Assembly: GCF_009831115.1 (NCBI RefSeq)
Contig: NZ_WUUK01000004.1
Span: forward strand, 1-64,000
Source: Salinicoccus hispanicus
GTDB lineage: Bacteria; Bacillota; Bacilli; Staphylococcales; Salinicoccaceae
DNA length: 64,000 bases
Direction of reading: 5' to 3'
In this document: piece after piece, positions 26,112-40,004 of the stretch
How the letters are laid out: each line of letters starts with the position of its first letter
How positions within the stretch are numbered: the stretch's first letter is position 1
Program-made: the position numbers and the translations under genes
The notes under the pieces: generated by a model
The model's input: the letters and a program-made list of their open reading frames with translations, nothing else
Told to the model about the DNA's origin: nothing
The model's database searches: none

Positions 26112-27991
26112 GCATTCACCCGTTTGATGTCACCCTGTTCAATATAGACAAGCAGAATGGAGATGTCTGCAGGATTGACTCCCGATATTCTTGAAGCCTG
26201 GGCTATATCAAGCGGCTTGACCGTCTTCAGTTTATCACGCGCTTCTGTGGCGAGTGAATGGATGACGTCATAGTCGATGTCCATCGGTATCTTCTTCTTC
26301 TCCATGCGTTTCACCTTATCGACCTGCAGAAGCGACTTTTTGATGTAGCCTTCATATTTCACCTGGATCTCTACCTGTTCATACTCTTCCTGTGTCAACG
26401 TCGTTTCATCTTCCAGTATAGTCATGATGGAATCATAATCCATCTCCGGGCGTCTCAGCAGTTCGATGGCAAGAATACCATCCTTGAGTGCTGTGCCGCC
26501 TTTTTCAGCAATGATGGACTGGGCAAGTTCATTCGGTTTGATGCGGATGCCTTTCAGACGTCCAAGTTCATTTTCGATGTTCTGCTTCTTCACCTGGAAA
26601 GCATCATATCTGGTGTCGGAGATCAGACCAATGTCATGGCCGATCTCTGTCAGACGCATGTCCGCATTATCGTGACGGAGCAGCAGACGGTGTTCCGCTC
26701 TTGAAGTAAGGAGTCTATACGGCTCATTCGTGCCTTTTGTTACAAGGTCATCGATGAGTACGCCGATATAGGCATCCGAGCGGCTGAGTACCAGCTCCTC
26801 TTCTCCGAGCAGCTTGCTTGCTGCATTGATGCCTGCAATGAGTCCCTGGCCTGCTGCTTCCTCGTAACCGCTTGTCCCATTGATCTGACCTGCCGTGTAC
26901 AAGTTCTTGATCTTCTTCGTCTCAAGGGTCGGCCACAGCTGCGTCGGTACGAGCGCGTCGTATTCGATGGCATAGCCGGCACGCATCATTCTGGCATTTT
27001 CAAGGCCTGGAACTGAAGCAAGCATTTCTCTCTGGACATTTTCAGGCATACTCGTGGAAAGTCCTTGTACGTAGACTTCCTTCGTGCCCCGGCCTTCAGG
27101 CTCCAGAAAGATCTGGTGCCGCGGCTTGTCATTAAAACGGACGATCTTGTCTTCGATGGATGGGCAGTAGCGTGGCCCTGTCCCTTTGATCATGCCGGAA
27201 TACATCGCTGAGAGGTGCAGGTTGTCATTGATGATGATATGCGTATTCTCGGTAGTATAGGTCAGCCAGCATGGCAGCTGGTCCATGATGAATTCCGTCG
27301 TTTCAAAGCTGAATGCACGCGGAACATCGTCTCCCGGCTGAATTTCAGTTTTGGAGTAGTCGATGGAGTCGGAATTGACTCTCGGTGGTGTTCCTGTCTT
27401 GAATCTTACAATATCAAAACCGAGATCTTTCATCTGGTCGGCAAGCGGTACGGAAGGCATCTGATGGTTCGGTCCGCTGGAGTACTTCAGATCTCCGAGG
27501 ATGATCTCCCCGCGCAGGAACGTACCTGTCGTTACGATCACTGCATCCGCTTCATATACTGTGCCAATATTCGTTCTGACACCTTTGACTTCGTCATCTT
27601 CAATGATCATTTCATCCACCATGCCCTGAAGAATATCCAGGTTCGGTTCGTCTTCAAGCACACGCTTCATCTCCTGCTGATACAGGACCTTATCCGCCTG
27701 TGCACGCAACGCCCGGACTGCCGGACCTTTGCCGGTATTGAGCATACGCATCTGTATATGCGTCTTATCAATCACTTTTGCCATCTCTCCGCCGAGTGCA
27801 TCGACTTCGCGGACTACAATGCCTTTTGCAGGCCCCCCTACGGAAGGGTTGCAGGGCATGAAGGCGATATTATCAAGGTTGATTGTCAGCATGAGCGTTC
27901 TAAGCCCTTTTCGTGCAGAGGCCAGTCCCGCTTCAACGCCGGCATGTCCTGCACCGATGACAACAACATCGTATTTCATATTACTTGCCAT
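26108..27991 (-). CDS. mnmG: tRNA uridine-5-carboxymethylaminomethyl modification enzyme MnmG
   Basis: MnmG, with MnmE, modifies U34 of tRNAs that read purine-ending codons. The 627-residue FAD protein has [14 protein letters not shown] near the start, conserved cysteines and [14 protein letters not shown] in the middle, and a C-terminal helical domain that binds MnmE. ATG 27991 follows AAGGAGG by seven bases. A longer frame to 28093 reads into the gap and the mnmE end and has no ribosome site. It lies 14 bases after mnmE. Confidence 0.98.
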   Translation of the reverse strand: MASNMKYDVVVIGAGHAGVEAGLASARKGLRTLMLTINLDNIAFMPCNPSVGGPAKGIVVREVDALGGEMAKVIDKTHIQMRMLNTGKGPAVRALRAQADKVLYQQEMKRVLEDEPNLDILQGMVDEMIIEDDEVKGVRTNIGTVYEADAVIVTTGTFLRGEIILGDLKYSSGPNHQMPSVPLADQMKDLGFDIVRFKTGTPPRVNSDSIDYSKTEIQPGDDVPRAFSFETTEFIMDQLPCWLTYTTENTHIIINDNLHLSAMYSGMIKGTGPRYCPSIEDKIVRFNDKPRHQIFLEPEGRGTKEVYVQGLSTSMPENVQREMLASVPGLENARMMRAGYAIEYDALVPTQLWPTLETKKIKNLYTAGQINGTSGYEEAAGQGLIAGINAASKLLGEEELVLSRSDAYIGVLIDDLVTKGTNEPYRLLTSRAEHRLLLRHDNADMRLTEIGHDIGLISDTRYDAFQVKKQNIENELGRLKGIRIKPNELAQSIIAEKGGTALKDGILAIELLRRPEMDYDSIMTILEDETTLTQEEYEQVEIQVKYEGYIKKSLLQVDKVKRMEKKKIPMDIDYDVIHSLATEARDKLKTVKPLDIAQASRISGVNPADISILLVYIEQGDIKRVNA

Positions 27992-28005
27992 AGTTATCCT
28001 CCTTT

Positions 28006-29385
28006 TTATTTTCCGAGACAGAACTGGCTGAAGAGCTGGTCGATCAGCTGTTCGCTGACATCCTCGCCAATCACTTCTCCGAGCAGTTCCCACGTTTTTA
28101 CAAGATCGATCTGGATGATATCCACCGGAATATCCATTTCGGCGGACTCTATCGCATCAGATATTGATGACGCTGCCTGTTCAAGCAGATGGATATGACG
28201 GTTGTTCGATACATAGGTGGAATCCACAGACTGTATTTCACCTTCGAAGAACAATGCGGCAATCCTGTCCTCGAGTTCATCCACGCCCGTACTGTTGATG
28301 ATGGACGTCTTGACGATGGGCATTTCCGGATATCTTGATTTCAGGTCTTCTACGTCCAGTTTTGCTTCCAGATCCAGTTTATTTACAATATTGATGACCT
28401 TCTGATCCGACATGGAATTGAGAATCTCCACATCTTCATCTGTCAGTGTTTCATTATTATTCAGGACATACAGGATGAGTTCGGCTTCCTTCAGAGCCTG
28501 ACGGCTGCGCTCGACACCTATCTTTTCAACGATGTCGTCGGTATCGCGTATACCGGCCGTATCTATCAGCTTGAGCGGAATGCCGTTGACGTTCACATAC
28601 TCTTCCAGAATATCACGTGTCGTCCCTGCAACATCCGTTACGATGGCCTTGTTATCCTGAATGAGATAGTTGAGCAGAGAACTTTTGCCGACATTCGGTT
28701 TGCCGATGATGACGGTGCTCAGCCCTTCTCTCAGAATCCTGCCCTGTGTGCTGCTTTTCAGCAGCTTCTCGATTTCCTTTTTGACTTTCCGGGATTCTTC
28801 CTGGAGAAATTCAGTCGTCGCTTCCTCAACGTCATCATACTCAGGATAGTCGATATTCACTTCCACCTGGGCCAGTATGTTGAGGATGCTCTGCCGCAGT
28901 TCTTCGACATAGGACTTCAACCTGCCCTGCATCTGCTGATTGGCCACTTTGGACGCTTCAGTCGTCTTCGATCTGATGAAATCCATGACACCTTCCGCCT
29001 GGGACAGGTCGATTCTGCCATTAAGAAAAGCACGTTTTGTAAATTCACCCGGTTCCGCCATACGTGCACCATGCTTCAGTGTCAGCTGAAGTACCCGGTT
29101 GACCGTGTGTACGCCACCATGACAATTGATTTCAACGATATCCTCACGCGTATAGGTGCGGGGGGCCCTCATGATTGCCACCATGACTTCTTCCACAGAT
29201 TCCTGTGTATCCGGATCCATGATATGCCCGTAGTTGATTGTATGCGAATCCACTGATGACAGAGATTTTGCCCCTTTATAGAGACGGTCTGCAATTTCAA
29301 CGGCATCGATGCCCGATAGACGTACGATTGCGATGGCACCTTCACCCACCGGAGTGGAAATGCTGGATATTGTTTCTAATTGCAT
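28006..29385 (-). CDS. mnmE: tRNA modification GTPase MnmE
   Basis: MnmE is the GTPase and formyl-folate partner of MnmG. The 459-residue product has an N-terminal folate-binding domain (1-118), a helical domain and an inserted G domain (about 220-378) with [20 protein letters not shown] and NKLD. It ends with FCLGK, whose C456 is the conserved catalytic-site cysteine of the usual C-(I/L)-GK ending. AAGGAG precedes the ATG. jag lies 14 bases upstream. Confidence 0.98.
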   Translation of the reverse strand: MQLETISSISTPVGEGAIAIVRLSGIDAVEIADRLYKGAKSLSSVDSHTINYGHIMDPDTQESVEEVMVAIMRAPRTYTREDIVEINCHGGVHTVNRVLQLTLKHGARMAEPGEFTKRAFLNGRIDLSQAEGVMDFIRSKTTEASKVANQQMQGRLKSYVEELRQSILNILAQVEVNIDYPEYDDVEEATTEFLQEESRKVKKEIEKLLKSSTQGRILREGLSTVIIGKPNVGKSSLLNYLIQDNKAIVTDVAGTTRDILEEYVNVNGIPLKLIDTAGIRDTDDIVEKIGVERSRQALKEAELILYVLNNNETLTDEDVEILNSMSDQKVINIVNKLDLEAKLDVEDLKSRYPEMPIVKTSIINSTGVDELEDRIAALFFEGEIQSVDSTYVSNNRHIHLLEQAASSISDAIESAEMDIPVDIIQIDLVKTWELLGEVIGEDVSEQLIDQLFSQFCLGK

Positions 29386-29399
29386 GATGCAATACTCCT

Positions 29400-30245
29400 T
29401 TACTTCTTTTCTATTACGATATAGCGGTTCGGTTCCGATCCCTCGGAATGGGTCTGGATACCTTCGATTCTGCTCAATGCATGGTGCATGATCTTTCGTT
29501 CCGCTGAAGGCATCGGATCGAGACGCACCGCCCCATTCGTCCGCTGTGCTTTTCTGGCCATGTTGACTGCCAGATGCTCAAGCGTCTCACGACGCTTTTC
29601 CCGATAGTTCTCGACATCCAGCAAGATCGAACCATAGCTCTTGTAGATTGAATTGAAAAACTGCTGCCCTACTTCCTGCAAAGCATTGAGTGTCGCTCCG
29701 CGCTTGCCGATCAGCTTGGCTGCCAGGGGTGAGGACAGTTCGATGTGGACTTCATTCTGCCTGATCTTCACTTCACTGCTTCTTTGGATATTCATGTCCC
29801 GAATGATCCGGTCGATATAGCGTCTTGTTTCCTCTGCCGCGTCCTCGATGGACATCTCGGTTCCTGCCGTCTCGACCGGTTCCTCTTCCTGGACCACAGT
29901 ATCTTCCTGTTCCTTTATATCTGAAGGAGCCGGTTCTGTTTCTTCCATAGTACTATGCTGTGCTGGGGTTCGTTCCTGCACTTCATTTTCAAGTGGTTTT
30001 TCGGACCTGACTATTTTTGTCTTCTGTGCATCTCTTGCGGCCAGCGCATCGATCGAGTCATAAAGCTTCAGTTCGGGATTGATGACAGTCAGTCTGACTG
30101 CCGCGTCCTTTTTACCGAAACCGAGCAGTCCTTTCCTGCCCTCTTCCTCAACGTCGATTTTGACATCCGCTTCTGATACTTTCAGTTCTTCCAGCCCTTT
30201 TGCGATTGCACGATCTACAGTTTCATCCCTGTAAACTCTGTCCAT
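29400..30245 (-). CDS. jag: RNA-binding protein KhpB/Jag
   Basis: KhpB is an RNA-binding protein linked to cell elongation. The 281-residue product has a Jag_N domain (about 1-52, [23 protein letters not shown]), an acidic linker (about 75-130), a KH domain (about 135-210, [20 protein letters not shown]) and an R3H domain (about 215-280, [13 protein letters not shown] and [13 protein letters not shown]). It lies 16 bases after rnpA. yidC/spoIIIJ, usually between rnpA and jag in Bacillus, is absent here, as in Staphylococcus. Confidence 0.95.
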   Translation of the reverse strand: MDRVYRDETVDRAIAKGLEELKVSEADVKIDVEEEGRKGLLGFGKKDAAVRLTVINPELKLYDSIDALAARDAQKTKIVRSEKPLENEVQERTPAQHSTMEETEPAPSDIKEQEDTVVQEEEPVETAGTEMSIEDAAEETRRYIDRIIRDMNIQRSSEVKIRQNEVHIELSSPLAAKLIGKRGATLNALQEVGQQFFNSIYKSYGSILLDVENYREKRRETLEHLAVNMARKAQRTNGAVRLDPMPSAERKIMHHALSRIEGIQTHSEGSEPNRYIVIEKK

Positions 30246-30261
30246 GACGGCGCCTCCCGTG

Positions 30262-30597
30262 TCATTTTATGCATTTTGCGATTTTCAGCACATGTAGTAA
30301 TGATTTCTCCATCTGATGGTAATCCATGCTGCTGACCGGCTGTCTGGCGATGACCACATATTCCCTTGGCTTGAGCCTGTCCTGGTGATGCTGAAAGAAA
30401 ACACGTATCCGTCTCTTGATCTTGTTGCGTTTTACAGCATTGCCAAGACGCTTCGACACACTGATGCCAAGGCGCATATGATCGGTCTTCGGATGATCAG
30501 CCAGATAGACGACGAACTGCCTGTTTGCGTAGGATTTTCCTTTTTTGAAGACAAGTTGGAAATCACGTTCTTTTTTTATTCTGAATCTCTTTTTCAT
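30262..30597 (-). CDS. rnpA: Ribonuclease P protein component
   Basis: RnpA is the protein subunit of RNase P, which trims tRNA 5' ends. The 111-residue product has the RNR-like motif GNAVKRNKIKRRIR (52-65) and a basic N-terminus (MKKRFRIKKERDFQ). The ribosome site is weak. A promoter and a terminator lie between it and rpmH, so it can be expressed separately. Confidence 0.97.
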   Translation of the reverse strand: MKKRFRIKKERDFQLVFKKGKSYANRQFVVYLADHPKTDHMRLGISVSKRLGNAVKRNKIKRRIRVFFQHHQDRLKPREYVVIARQPVSSMDYHQMEKSLLHVLKIAKCIK

Positions 30598-30628
30598 CGC
30601 TATTACGCTCTCTCACATATGATATTTC

Positions 30629-30657
30629 ATTATACAAAATTACACGATATTTATAAA
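30629..30657 (-). promoter_or_regulatory. rnpA promoter
   Basis: On the minus strand TTTATA (30657-30652), 17 bases, TATAAT (30634-30629). It stands between the rpmH terminator and rnpA. Confidence 0.65.
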
Positions 30658-30675
30658 ACAGCATGCCTGTATGCA

Positions 30676-30706
30676 CAAAAAAAGATCACCTATATCAGAT
30701 GATCTT
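30676..30706 (-). terminator. Terminator after rpmH
   Basis: On the minus strand AAGATCA and TGATCTT pair around an 11-base loop and are followed by six to seven T. The short stem may be only partly effective, giving read-through into rnpA. Confidence 0.7.
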
Positions 30707-30711
30707 GGGGA

Positions 30712-30849
30712 TTAGGCTGAAAGTACTTTTCTACCTTTTCTTCTACGACGGGCCAATACTTTGCGTCCGTTCTTTGTGCTCATTCTTTTACGAAAACCGT
30801 GCACTTTGCTGTGCTTACGTTTATTTGGCTGGTAAGTACGTTTTACCAT
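30712..30849 (-). CDS. rpmH: 50S ribosomal protein bL34
   Basis: The 45-residue, very basic product starts [20 protein letters not shown] and contains [20 protein letters not shown], the universal L34 pattern. The ATG at 30849 follows GGAGG. It is the first gene on the left side of oriC, facing away from dnaA, the arrangement in most bacteria. Confidence 0.98.
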
Positions 30850-30910
30850 ATTAAATACACCTCCATGATACCTATTGCCTGTGTGTAGCTTTTAGAATTG
30901 TAACTATTAA

Positions 30911-30939
30911 AGAATAACAGATGAGCCAACAGATTTCAA
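30911..30939 (-). promoter_or_regulatory. rpmH promoter
   Basis: On the minus strand TTGAAA (30939-30934), 17 bases, TATTCT (30916-30911). It lies next to the leftmost DnaA boxes. Confidence 0.72.
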
Positions 30940-30972
30940 TACATTTTTCACCGGGAATTTAAAGATCCGTTT

Positions 30973-31247
30973 TGTGGATAACCCACAATGTGGATAAATA
31001 ATGTGTGGATAACTCTTCTCCACAGCTTATTGCATTACTTATCCCCAGTTCCACACACGTTGATAGATGTCATGTGGATAACTCCCTGAAATGTTTATAT
31101 CTTTACAAAGATGTTGATATCACTCACTTTTTTCGTTATACTTCTGAGTATGAATTTGTGGGAAAACCGTCCTGATGACTAGATTTGTCCACAGATTGTG
31201 AGTAACCTGTGGACAGTTGTTCAGCACTGTGGAAATTATTATCCACA
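30973..31247. other. oriC: oriC, upstream DnaA-box cluster
   Basis: Five exact DnaA boxes lie between rpmH and dnaA. Four are TGTGGATAA (30973, 30989, 31004 and 31073) and one is the opposite orientation TTATCCACA (31239). Weaker variants lie near 31039, 31186 and 31208. Together with the cluster after dnaA this is the bipartite origin seen in Bacillus. DnaA binding here also covers the dnaA promoter, which should allow autoregulation. Confidence 0.93.
31114..31142 (+). promoter_or_regulatory. dnaA promoter
   Basis: TTGATA (31114-31119), 17 bases, TATACT (31137-31142). It lies between DnaA boxes, with a leader of about 135 bases before the dnaA start. Confidence 0.75.
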
Positions 31248-31284
31248 CACTGTGATTATGTGAATAGGAAAAGAGGACAATCGT

Positions 31285-32607
31285 ATGAGTAGTATTAAGG
31301 AAATCTGGGAGAATACACTGAAGGGAATCAAAGAAACCATCGCCAATGCCAGTTATAAGACATGGTTCCAGGATACTTCAATGATTCATCTGGACAATGA
31401 CACGGCTGTCATCAAAGCAGATACCCAGTTTCAAAGAGATTGGCTTGAGAAGAACTATAGCGGACTGATTCAGGAGCAGCTTTATGAAGTCATGGGGGAA
31501 AAACCTGAAATCAGGATTGTCACAGAAGAAGAGGCAGTACCGGCAAAGGCACCCGAGAAAACAAAATCGGAACCTGAAGTTCCAGTAAACAGCCAGCTGA
31601 ATGTGAACAATACATTTGAAACATTTGTCATAGGCAATGGGAACCGCTTCAGTCATGCCGCATCCCTCGCTGTGGCCGAAGCACCGGCAAAGGCCTATAA
31701 TCCTCTCTTCATCTATGGTGGCGTCGGCTTAGGCAAAACCCATCTGATGCATGCAATTGGACATTATGTATTGGAACACCGTCCAAATGCCAAAGTGGCC
31801 TATCTTTCCAGTGAAAAGTTTACAAATGAATTCATCAATTCAATCCGTGACAATAAAACAGAGGAATTCAGGAACCGCTATCGTAATGTCGACGTGCTGT
31901 TGATTGATGATATCCAGTTTCTTGCCGGAAAGGAATCGACACAGGAGGAATTCTTCCATACCTTCAACGCGCTTCACGAAGACAATAAGCAGATTGTCAT
32001 TTCAAGCGACCGTACGCCGAAGGAGATTCCAACACTTGAAGACAGGCTGCGCTCCCGATTCGAATGGGGCCTGATCACTGATATTACACCTCCTGATCTT
32101 GAAACGCGTATTGCGATTCTCAGAAAAAAATGTGAAGAAGAGAAAGTTGAAATTCCAAACGAAGCGATGATCTATATCGCCAACCATATCCATACGAACA
32201 TCCGTGAGCTGGAAGGTGCATTGACACGGGTTGCAGCGTACTCGAAACTGGTCAACCAGCCACTGACACCAGAAATGGTTTCGGAAGCACTGAAGGACCT
32301 CGTCACCCAGACCAAATCCAAGAAGATTACGATTACGGACATACAAGAAGCAGTCGCCTCTTTCTATGACGTACAGATCGAGTCGTTTGCATCCAAAAAA
32401 CGGACAAAATCCATCGCTTTCCCGCGTCAGATTGCGATGTATCTCGCACGTGAACTTACAGATTACTCCCTACCGAAAATCGGGGAAGTTTTTGGCGGCC
32501 GGGACCACTCGACCGTCATCCATGCTCATGAAAAAATCTCAAAAATGATTACCGAAGACGAACGCTTCAAACAGGAGCTTGAGGAAGTTGAAAACCGGAT
32601 CAGTTAG
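31285..32607 (+). CDS. dnaA: Chromosomal replication initiator DnaA
   Basis: DnaA binds the DnaA boxes and opens the origin. The 440-residue product has an N-terminal DnaD/DnaB-interaction domain (1-80), a short linker, the AAA+ domain with GGVGLGKT at 145-152 and [10 protein letters not shown]. The C-terminal helix-turn-helix includes the signature [18 protein letters not shown] precedes the ATG. It is followed by the second origin cluster and dnaN. Confidence 0.99.
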   Translation: MSSIKEIWENTLKGIKETIANASYKTWFQDTSMIHLDNDTAVIKADTQFQRDWLEKNYSGLIQEQLYEVMGEKPEIRIVTEEEAVPAKAPEKTKSEPEVPVNSQLNVNNTFETFVIGNGNRFSHAASLAVAEAPAKAYNPLFIYGGVGLGKTHLMHAIGHYVLEHRPNAKVAYLSSEKFTNEFINSIRDNKTEEFRNRYRNVDVLLIDDIQFLAGKESTQEEFFHTFNALHEDNKQIVISSDRTPKEIPTLEDRLRSRFEWGLITDITPPDLETRIAILRKKCEEEKVEIPNEAMIYIANHIHTNIRELEGALTRVAAYSKLVNQPLTPEMVSEALKDLVTQTKSKKITITDIQEAVASFYDVQIESFASKKRTKSIAFPRQIAMYLARELTDYSLPKIGEVFGGRDHSTVIHAHEKISKMITEDERFKQELEEVENRIS

Positions 32608-32618
32608 AGATGTGAATG

Positions 32619-32760
32619 ATGTGGATAGATGTTACACTGTAACAAACAGCTTACCCACATGTGGATAACCCATGTAATATGGCTTGATTGGACTTATCCA
32701 CAAATCCACAGGGCTTACTACTATTATTACTTTAAATACTACTTAATATATATAATAAGG
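32619..32760. other. oriC: oriC, downstream DnaA boxes and unwinding element with DnaA-trios
   Basis: Between dnaA and dnaN lie exact DnaA boxes TGTGGATAA (32660) and TTATCCACA (32694), plus near matches at 32619 and 32651. Right after the last box come the repeats TTACTACTATTATTAC. Read on the other strand these are TAA/TAG triplets, the DnaA-trio element that directs strand opening in Bacillus. An AT-rich stretch (TTAATATATATAATAA) follows. Confidence 0.88.
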
Positions 32761-32772
32761 AGTCGCTAACTT

Positions 32773-33906
32773 ATGAAAATCAGTATTAACCGTCAGTACT
32801 TCATCGAACAGCTGAATCACTGTCTTAAAGCAATTTCACCAAGAACAACTCTACCGATTCTTAATGGCATAAAACTGGAAGTAAAAGAAGATCATCTGCT
32901 TCTTACCGGCAGTGATTCTGAAATTTCAATTGAAATCACCATACCAACTGAAATTAATAATGAAGAAATACTCGAAATCAGTGAAACAGGTACCGTTGTA
33001 CTATCCGGTCGATTCTTTGTGGATATCATCAAGAAGCTTTCCGGCAACTTTGTACAGCTTGAAACCAATGATGCATTCCAGACCAAGATCACAGCTTCCC
33101 AATCGGAATTCAATCTGAGCGGCAATGATCCTGACCAGTATCCACTGCTGCCTGAAGTAAATGATGAGGAAAGTATCATCCTGCCATCTGCAGTTCTGAA
33201 AACAATCATCAATCAGACCAATTTTGCAGTATCACTTTCAGAAACACGGCCTGTACTGACAGGTGTAAACTGGCAGTTCGATGATAAAGGCATCCAGTTC
33301 ACGGCAACAGATTCCCATAGACTGGCTTTGAGAAGACTTGAAGGTGACCAGTTCGGCATGGACAGTATGCATGCAATCATCCCAGGAAAATCATTGAATG
33401 AACTCAACAAGATCATCAACGATTCCGATGATGAAGTGGAAATCCATTTTTCACAAAACCAGGTGCTGATCAGCTATGGCAACATGCGTTTCATTTCCAG
33501 ATTACTTGAAGGCAACTATCCGGATACATCCCGCCTGTTCCCGGAGAACTACGAAACGAAGGTTACTGTGAACAACGGCGAATTCTATCATGCCATCGAT
33601 CGCGTATCCCTATTGGCGAGAGAAGGCGGCAACAACGTCATCCGTATGAGTGTGGATGACGGCAACGTCGCCCTGTCCTCCAATTCCCCTGAAGTCGGTA
33701 CGGTACATGAGGATATCAGTACCGGCAATGTTGAGGGTGAAAACCTGAAGATCTCCTTCAACTCCAGATACATGATGGATGCGCTGAAGGCGATCAATGA
33801 TGACGAAGTGACAATCGAGTTCTTCGGCACCATGCGTCCATTTACATTGAAGGCGGCTGAATCGGATGCGGTCGTCCAGCTGATCCTTCCGATCCGCACA
33901 TATTAG
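32773..33906 (+). CDS. dnaN: DNA polymerase III beta sliding clamp
   Basis: DnaN is the ring-shaped clamp that tethers polymerase to DNA. The 377-residue product has three similar clamp domains (about 1-125, 130-248, 250-377) and ends MRPFTLKA... VVQLILPIRTY, the family ending. AAGGAG precedes the ATG. A strong terminator follows, so dnaA-dnaN form one unit. Confidence 0.98.
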   Translation: MKISINRQYFIEQLNHCLKAISPRTTLPILNGIKLEVKEDHLLLTGSDSEISIEITIPTEINNEEILEISETGTVVLSGRFFVDIIKKLSGNFVQLETNDAFQTKITASQSEFNLSGNDPDQYPLLPEVNDEESIILPSAVLKTIINQTNFAVSLSETRPVLTGVNWQFDDKGIQFTATDSHRLALRRLEGDQFGMDSMHAIIPGKSLNELNKIINDSDDEVEIHFSQNQVLISYGNMRFISRLLEGNYPDTSRLFPENYETKVTVNNGEFYHAIDRVSLLAREGGNNVIRMSVDDGNVALSSNSPEVGTVHEDISTGNVEGENLKISFNSRYMMDALKAINDDEVTIEFFGTMRPFTLKAAESDAVVQLILPIRTY

Positions 33907-33922
33907 AATTTCAGTTAAAACT

Positions 33923-33970
33923 GCGACTGAGCCCTAGAAATTTAGAAAAAGGGGTTCTCAGTCGCTTTTT
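33923..33970 (+). terminator. dnaN terminator
   Basis: GCGACTGAG and CTCAGTCGC pair, with an additional CCC/GGGG pairing inside, and are followed by five T. Confidence 0.85.
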
Positions 33971-34094
33971 CATTTTCAGGGGGAAACCCTTATTTATACC
34001 CCAAAACGCTCCTAGGGCTTTATTTGGGCTTCCAGGATGAAATTTATTGAAAAATGTAGTATAATGTATAAGTGAGATTAAGGAGGATGAGTGC

Positions 34095-34306
34095 ATGGAA
34101 AGTATCCGGTTCGACGAACTGATTACACTAGGAAAATTTCTGAAGCACGAAGGCATCATAGGGAGCGGCGGAGAAGCCAAGTGGTTCCTTCAGGAGAATG
34201 AAGTACTTCTGAATGGGGAGCCTGAAAACCGCAGAGGAAAGAAGCTGCATGAAGACGACGTATTGGATCTGGGAGAATTCGGCCAGTTCAGGATAGAATA
34301 TTCCAA

Positions 34307-34310
<4 letters not shown>
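34095..34310 (+). CDS. yaaA: S4-domain RNA-binding protein YaaA
   Basis: The 71-residue product is a lone S4 RNA-binding domain (LITLGKFLKHEGIIGSGGEAKWFLQENEVLLNGE-type). It is located between dnaN and recF in most Bacillales; it is probably linked to ribosome assembly. AAGGAGG lies eight bases before the ATG. Its stop overlaps the recF start (ATGA). Confidence 0.93.
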
Positions 34311-37338
<3,028 letters not shown>

Positions 37339-37355
37339 TTAGTGGAGGTAATTGA

Positions 37356-39848
37356 ATGAGTGATAGAACGGATAGGTTGAAAGAAGTAAATATAAGCAAA
37401 GAGATGCGGACATCCTTCCTTGACTATGCGATGAGTGTCATCGTCTCAAGGGCACTGCCGGATGTCAGGGATGGTATGAAGCCGGTACACCGCAGAATAC
37501 TGTATGGCATGCACGATAATGGCATGACTTCCGACAAGCCATATAAGAAGTCTGCCAGAATTGTCGGAGACGTCATGGGTAAATACCACCCGCACGGCGA
37601 CTCCTCCATCTATGATGCCATGGTCCGTATGGCACAGGATTTCAGCTATCGTAATCCGCTGATCGACGGCCAGGGGAATTTTGGTTCCATGGATGGCGAC
37701 AGTGCTGCTGCAATGCGTTATACCGAAGCAAGAATGAGTAAGATCTCCATGGAAATGATGCGGGACATCAACAAGGATACCATCGATTTCCAGGACAACT
37801 ACGACGGAAATGAGCGCGAACCGGTCGTACTGCCTTCAAGGTTTCCGAATCTCCTCGTCAATGGTACGAGCGGAATCGCAGTGGGCATGGCCACGAATAT
37901 TCCACCGCACAATCTTATAGAAGTGATCGATGCCGTCCTCGCCTATTCGGAAGATGGGGAAATCACCCTATCTGAACTTATGGAGCATGTGAAAGGTCCT
38001 GATTTTCCGACTGCCGGCCTGATTGTCGGTAAGGGTGGCATCAGAAAAGCGTATGAAACAGGACGCGGTTCGGTCATGATGCGTTCACGCTGTGAAATCG
38101 AGATGATGAGCAACGGCAAGGAGCGCATTGTCGTCTCCGAAATTCCGTATCAGGTAAACAAGGCAAGACTGGTCGAAAAGATTGCAGAACTTGCACGTGA
38201 CAAGAAGATTGAAGGCATCACCGATCTGCGCGATGAAACAAGTCTCACAGCAGGTGTGAAAATCATCATAGAGATCCGCAAGGATAAGAATGCCAATGTC
38301 ATTCTCAACAATCTCTACAAGCAGACACCTCTCCAGACCTCTTTTGGAATCAACATGCTGGCACTTGTCAAAGGACAGCCCAAAATACTCGGTCTGAAAG
38401 AAGTACTGGCACACTATCTCGAGCACCAGAAGGTCATCGTTACAAGACGTACGAAATTCGATCTGAAACGCGCGGAAGACCGTGCGCATATCCTTGAAGG
38501 ATTGAAGATCGCTCTTGATAACATTGATGAGATCATCGCGCTCATCCGTGGTTCCCAGAATGATGAGGCGGCGAGAACCGGCCTGATGGAACAATTCAAT
38601 CTGTCCGAGCGCCAGGCACAGGCCATCCTGGATATGCGTCTCAGACGTCTGACAGGTCTTGAAAGAGGTAAGATCGAAGACGAGTACAACGAAATACTGA
38701 AGACCATCCAGTATCTCAAGGAGATTCTGGCAGATGATGAAAAACTGCTTCAGATCATCCGTGATGAACTGACTGAGATCAAAGAGAAATTTGGCGATGC
38801 ACGCAGAACCGAAATTACACTCGGCAGCCTGTCCGACATCGAAGATGAAGATCTCATTCCCGAGGAGCAGATTGTTGTCACGTTGAGCCACAACAACTAC
38901 ATCAAACGCCTGCCATCCTCCACCTACCGTGCCCAGCATCGTGGCGGACGCGGCGTGCAGGGAATGAATACGGTCGAAGATGACTTCGTCAGCCAGATTG
39001 TGACGATGAGTACACATGACTACATCATGTTCTTTACGAATAAAGGACGGGTATACCGTCTGAAAGGCTATGAAATTCCCGAATTTTCCCGCCAGTCCAA
39101 GGGTATTCCAGTCGTCAATATGCTTGAAATCGACAAGGACGAAGTCATCGGTACGATGATCAGTGTGAAGGATGAGGATACTGAGGATAAATTCCTTGTA
39201 TTCGCAACGAGGAACGGTCTCGTCAAGCGCTCTCCTCTGAGCGACTTTGAACGCATCAATAAGAACGGCAAGATCGCCATTTCATTCCGTGGCGATGATG
39301 AATTGCTGGCAGTGCGTCTGACGGATGGTTCCAAGGAAGTCATCCTCGGCACAAGAGATGCCAATCTGATCCGTTTCGAGGAAACACAGATACGGACGAT
39401 GGGCCGTACTGCAGCAGGTGTGAAAGGAATCAAGCTGCGCGAAGGCGACTATGTCATCGGACTTGATGTTCTGACTGAAGGCCAGTCCATTCTTGTTGTC
39501 ACCGACAATGGTTATGGAAAATGCACACCTGAAGCGGACTACCGTATTACGAATCGGGGCGGCATGGGTGTGAAAACCGCCAATCTGACAGAGCGTATCG
39601 GTGCGCTTGTCTATATTGCTGCCATCGATGGCGATGAAGATCTGATGATCGTGACAAACCATGGCGTCATCATCCGCCTGGTCATGGAGGAAGTCTCCTC
39701 CACCGGCCGTAATACCCAGGGTGTCAGACTGATCAAGATGAGTGACGATCAGCAGGTCGCGACAGTTGCGAAAGTGAAGGAAGTCATTGAAGCGGACATA
39801 GAGGATTCCGATGCAGATATGGAATCTGAGGAAGCTGAAGAAGAATAG
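37356..39848 (+). CDS. gyrA: DNA gyrase subunit A
   Basis: GyrA cuts and rejoins DNA. The 830-residue product has the catalytic tyrosine Y122 in MRYTE, a winged-helix and tower region, and a C-terminal beta-pinwheel with the GyrA box QRGGRGV-like [10 protein letters not shown]. The quinolone-determining region reads [14 protein letters not shown]83 and D87 correspond to the usual resistance positions and look wild type. The acidic tail ([14 protein letters not shown]) is typical. GGAGG precedes the ATG and a terminator follows. Confidence 0.99.
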   Translation: MSDRTDRLKEVNISKEMRTSFLDYAMSVIVSRALPDVRDGMKPVHRRILYGMHDNGMTSDKPYKKSARIVGDVMGKYHPHGDSSIYDAMVRMAQDFSYRNPLIDGQGNFGSMDGDSAAAMRYTEARMSKISMEMMRDINKDTIDFQDNYDGNEREPVVLPSRFPNLLVNGTSGIAVGMATNIPPHNLIEVIDAVLAYSEDGEITLSELMEHVKGPDFPTAGLIVGKGGIRKAYETGRGSVMMRSRCEIEMMSNGKERIVVSEIPYQVNKARLVEKIAELARDKKIEGITDLRDETSLTAGVKIIIEIRKDKNANVILNNLYKQTPLQTSFGINMLALVKGQPKILGLKEVLAHYLEHQKVIVTRRTKFDLKRAEDRAHILEGLKIALDNIDEIIALIRGSQNDEAARTGLMEQFNLSERQAQAILDMRLRRLTGLERGKIEDEYNEILKTIQYLKEILADDEKLLQIIRDELTEIKEKFGDARRTEITLGSLSDIEDEDLIPEEQIVVTLSHNNYIKRLPSSTYRAQHRGGRGVQGMNTVEDDFVSQIVTMSTHDYIMFFTNKGRVYRLKGYEIPEFSRQSKGIPVVNMLEIDKDEVIGTMISVKDEDTEDKFLVFATRNGLVKRSPLSDFERINKNGKIAISFRGDDELLAVRLTDGSKEVILGTRDANLIRFEETQIRTMGRTAAGVKGIKLREGDYVIGLDVLTEGQSILVVTDNGYGKCTPEADYRITNRGGMGVKTANLTERIGALVYIAAIDGDEDLMIVTNHGVIIRLVMEEVSSTGRNTQGVRLIKMSDDQQVATVAKVKEVIEADIEDSDADMESEEAEEE

Positions 39849-39867
39849 AATGCATTTTCTGAGTCTC

Positions 39868-39901
39868 TCCGGTCCATGACATATCATGGACCGGTTTTTT
39901 T
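39868..39901 (+). terminator. gyrBA terminator
   Basis: CCGGTCCATGA and TCATGGACCGG pair closely and are followed by seven T. Confidence 0.93.
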
Positions 39902-39915
39902 GATTATGAATGCAA

Positions 39916-39944
39916 TTGCACTTACATGGTGAAAGCGCTATAAT
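39916..39944 (+). promoter_or_regulatory. hut operon promoter
   Basis: TTGCAC (39916-39921), 17 bases, TATAAT (39939-39944), about 60 bases before hutP. Confidence 0.82.
39930..39943 (+). promoter_or_regulatory. cre-like site at the hut promoter
   Basis: TGAAAGCGCTATAA fits the CcpA site consensus TGNAANCGNWNNCA with one mismatch near the end and overlaps the -10 box. Catabolite repression of histidine use is known in Bacillus; here it is predicted. Confidence 0.6.
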
Positions 39945-40004
39945 AAAAATAGTCATTAGTCAATCAGAGAAATAATCATAGATGGATTTCGGAGAGGGAT
40001 GCCC

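Noticed and set aside
27992-28093. Upstream extension of mnmG
   Set aside because: It has no ribosome site and reads into mnmE; the ATG at 27991 has AAGGAGG and the conserved start.
27215-28198. Open frame of 327 codons on the plus strand
   Set aside because: Antisense to mnmG and the mnmE end; cysteine- and histidine-rich composition typical of a shadow frame.
38085-39017. Long open frame (310 codons) on the minus strand
   Set aside because: Antisense shadow of gyrA; codon structure follows the gyrA frame.
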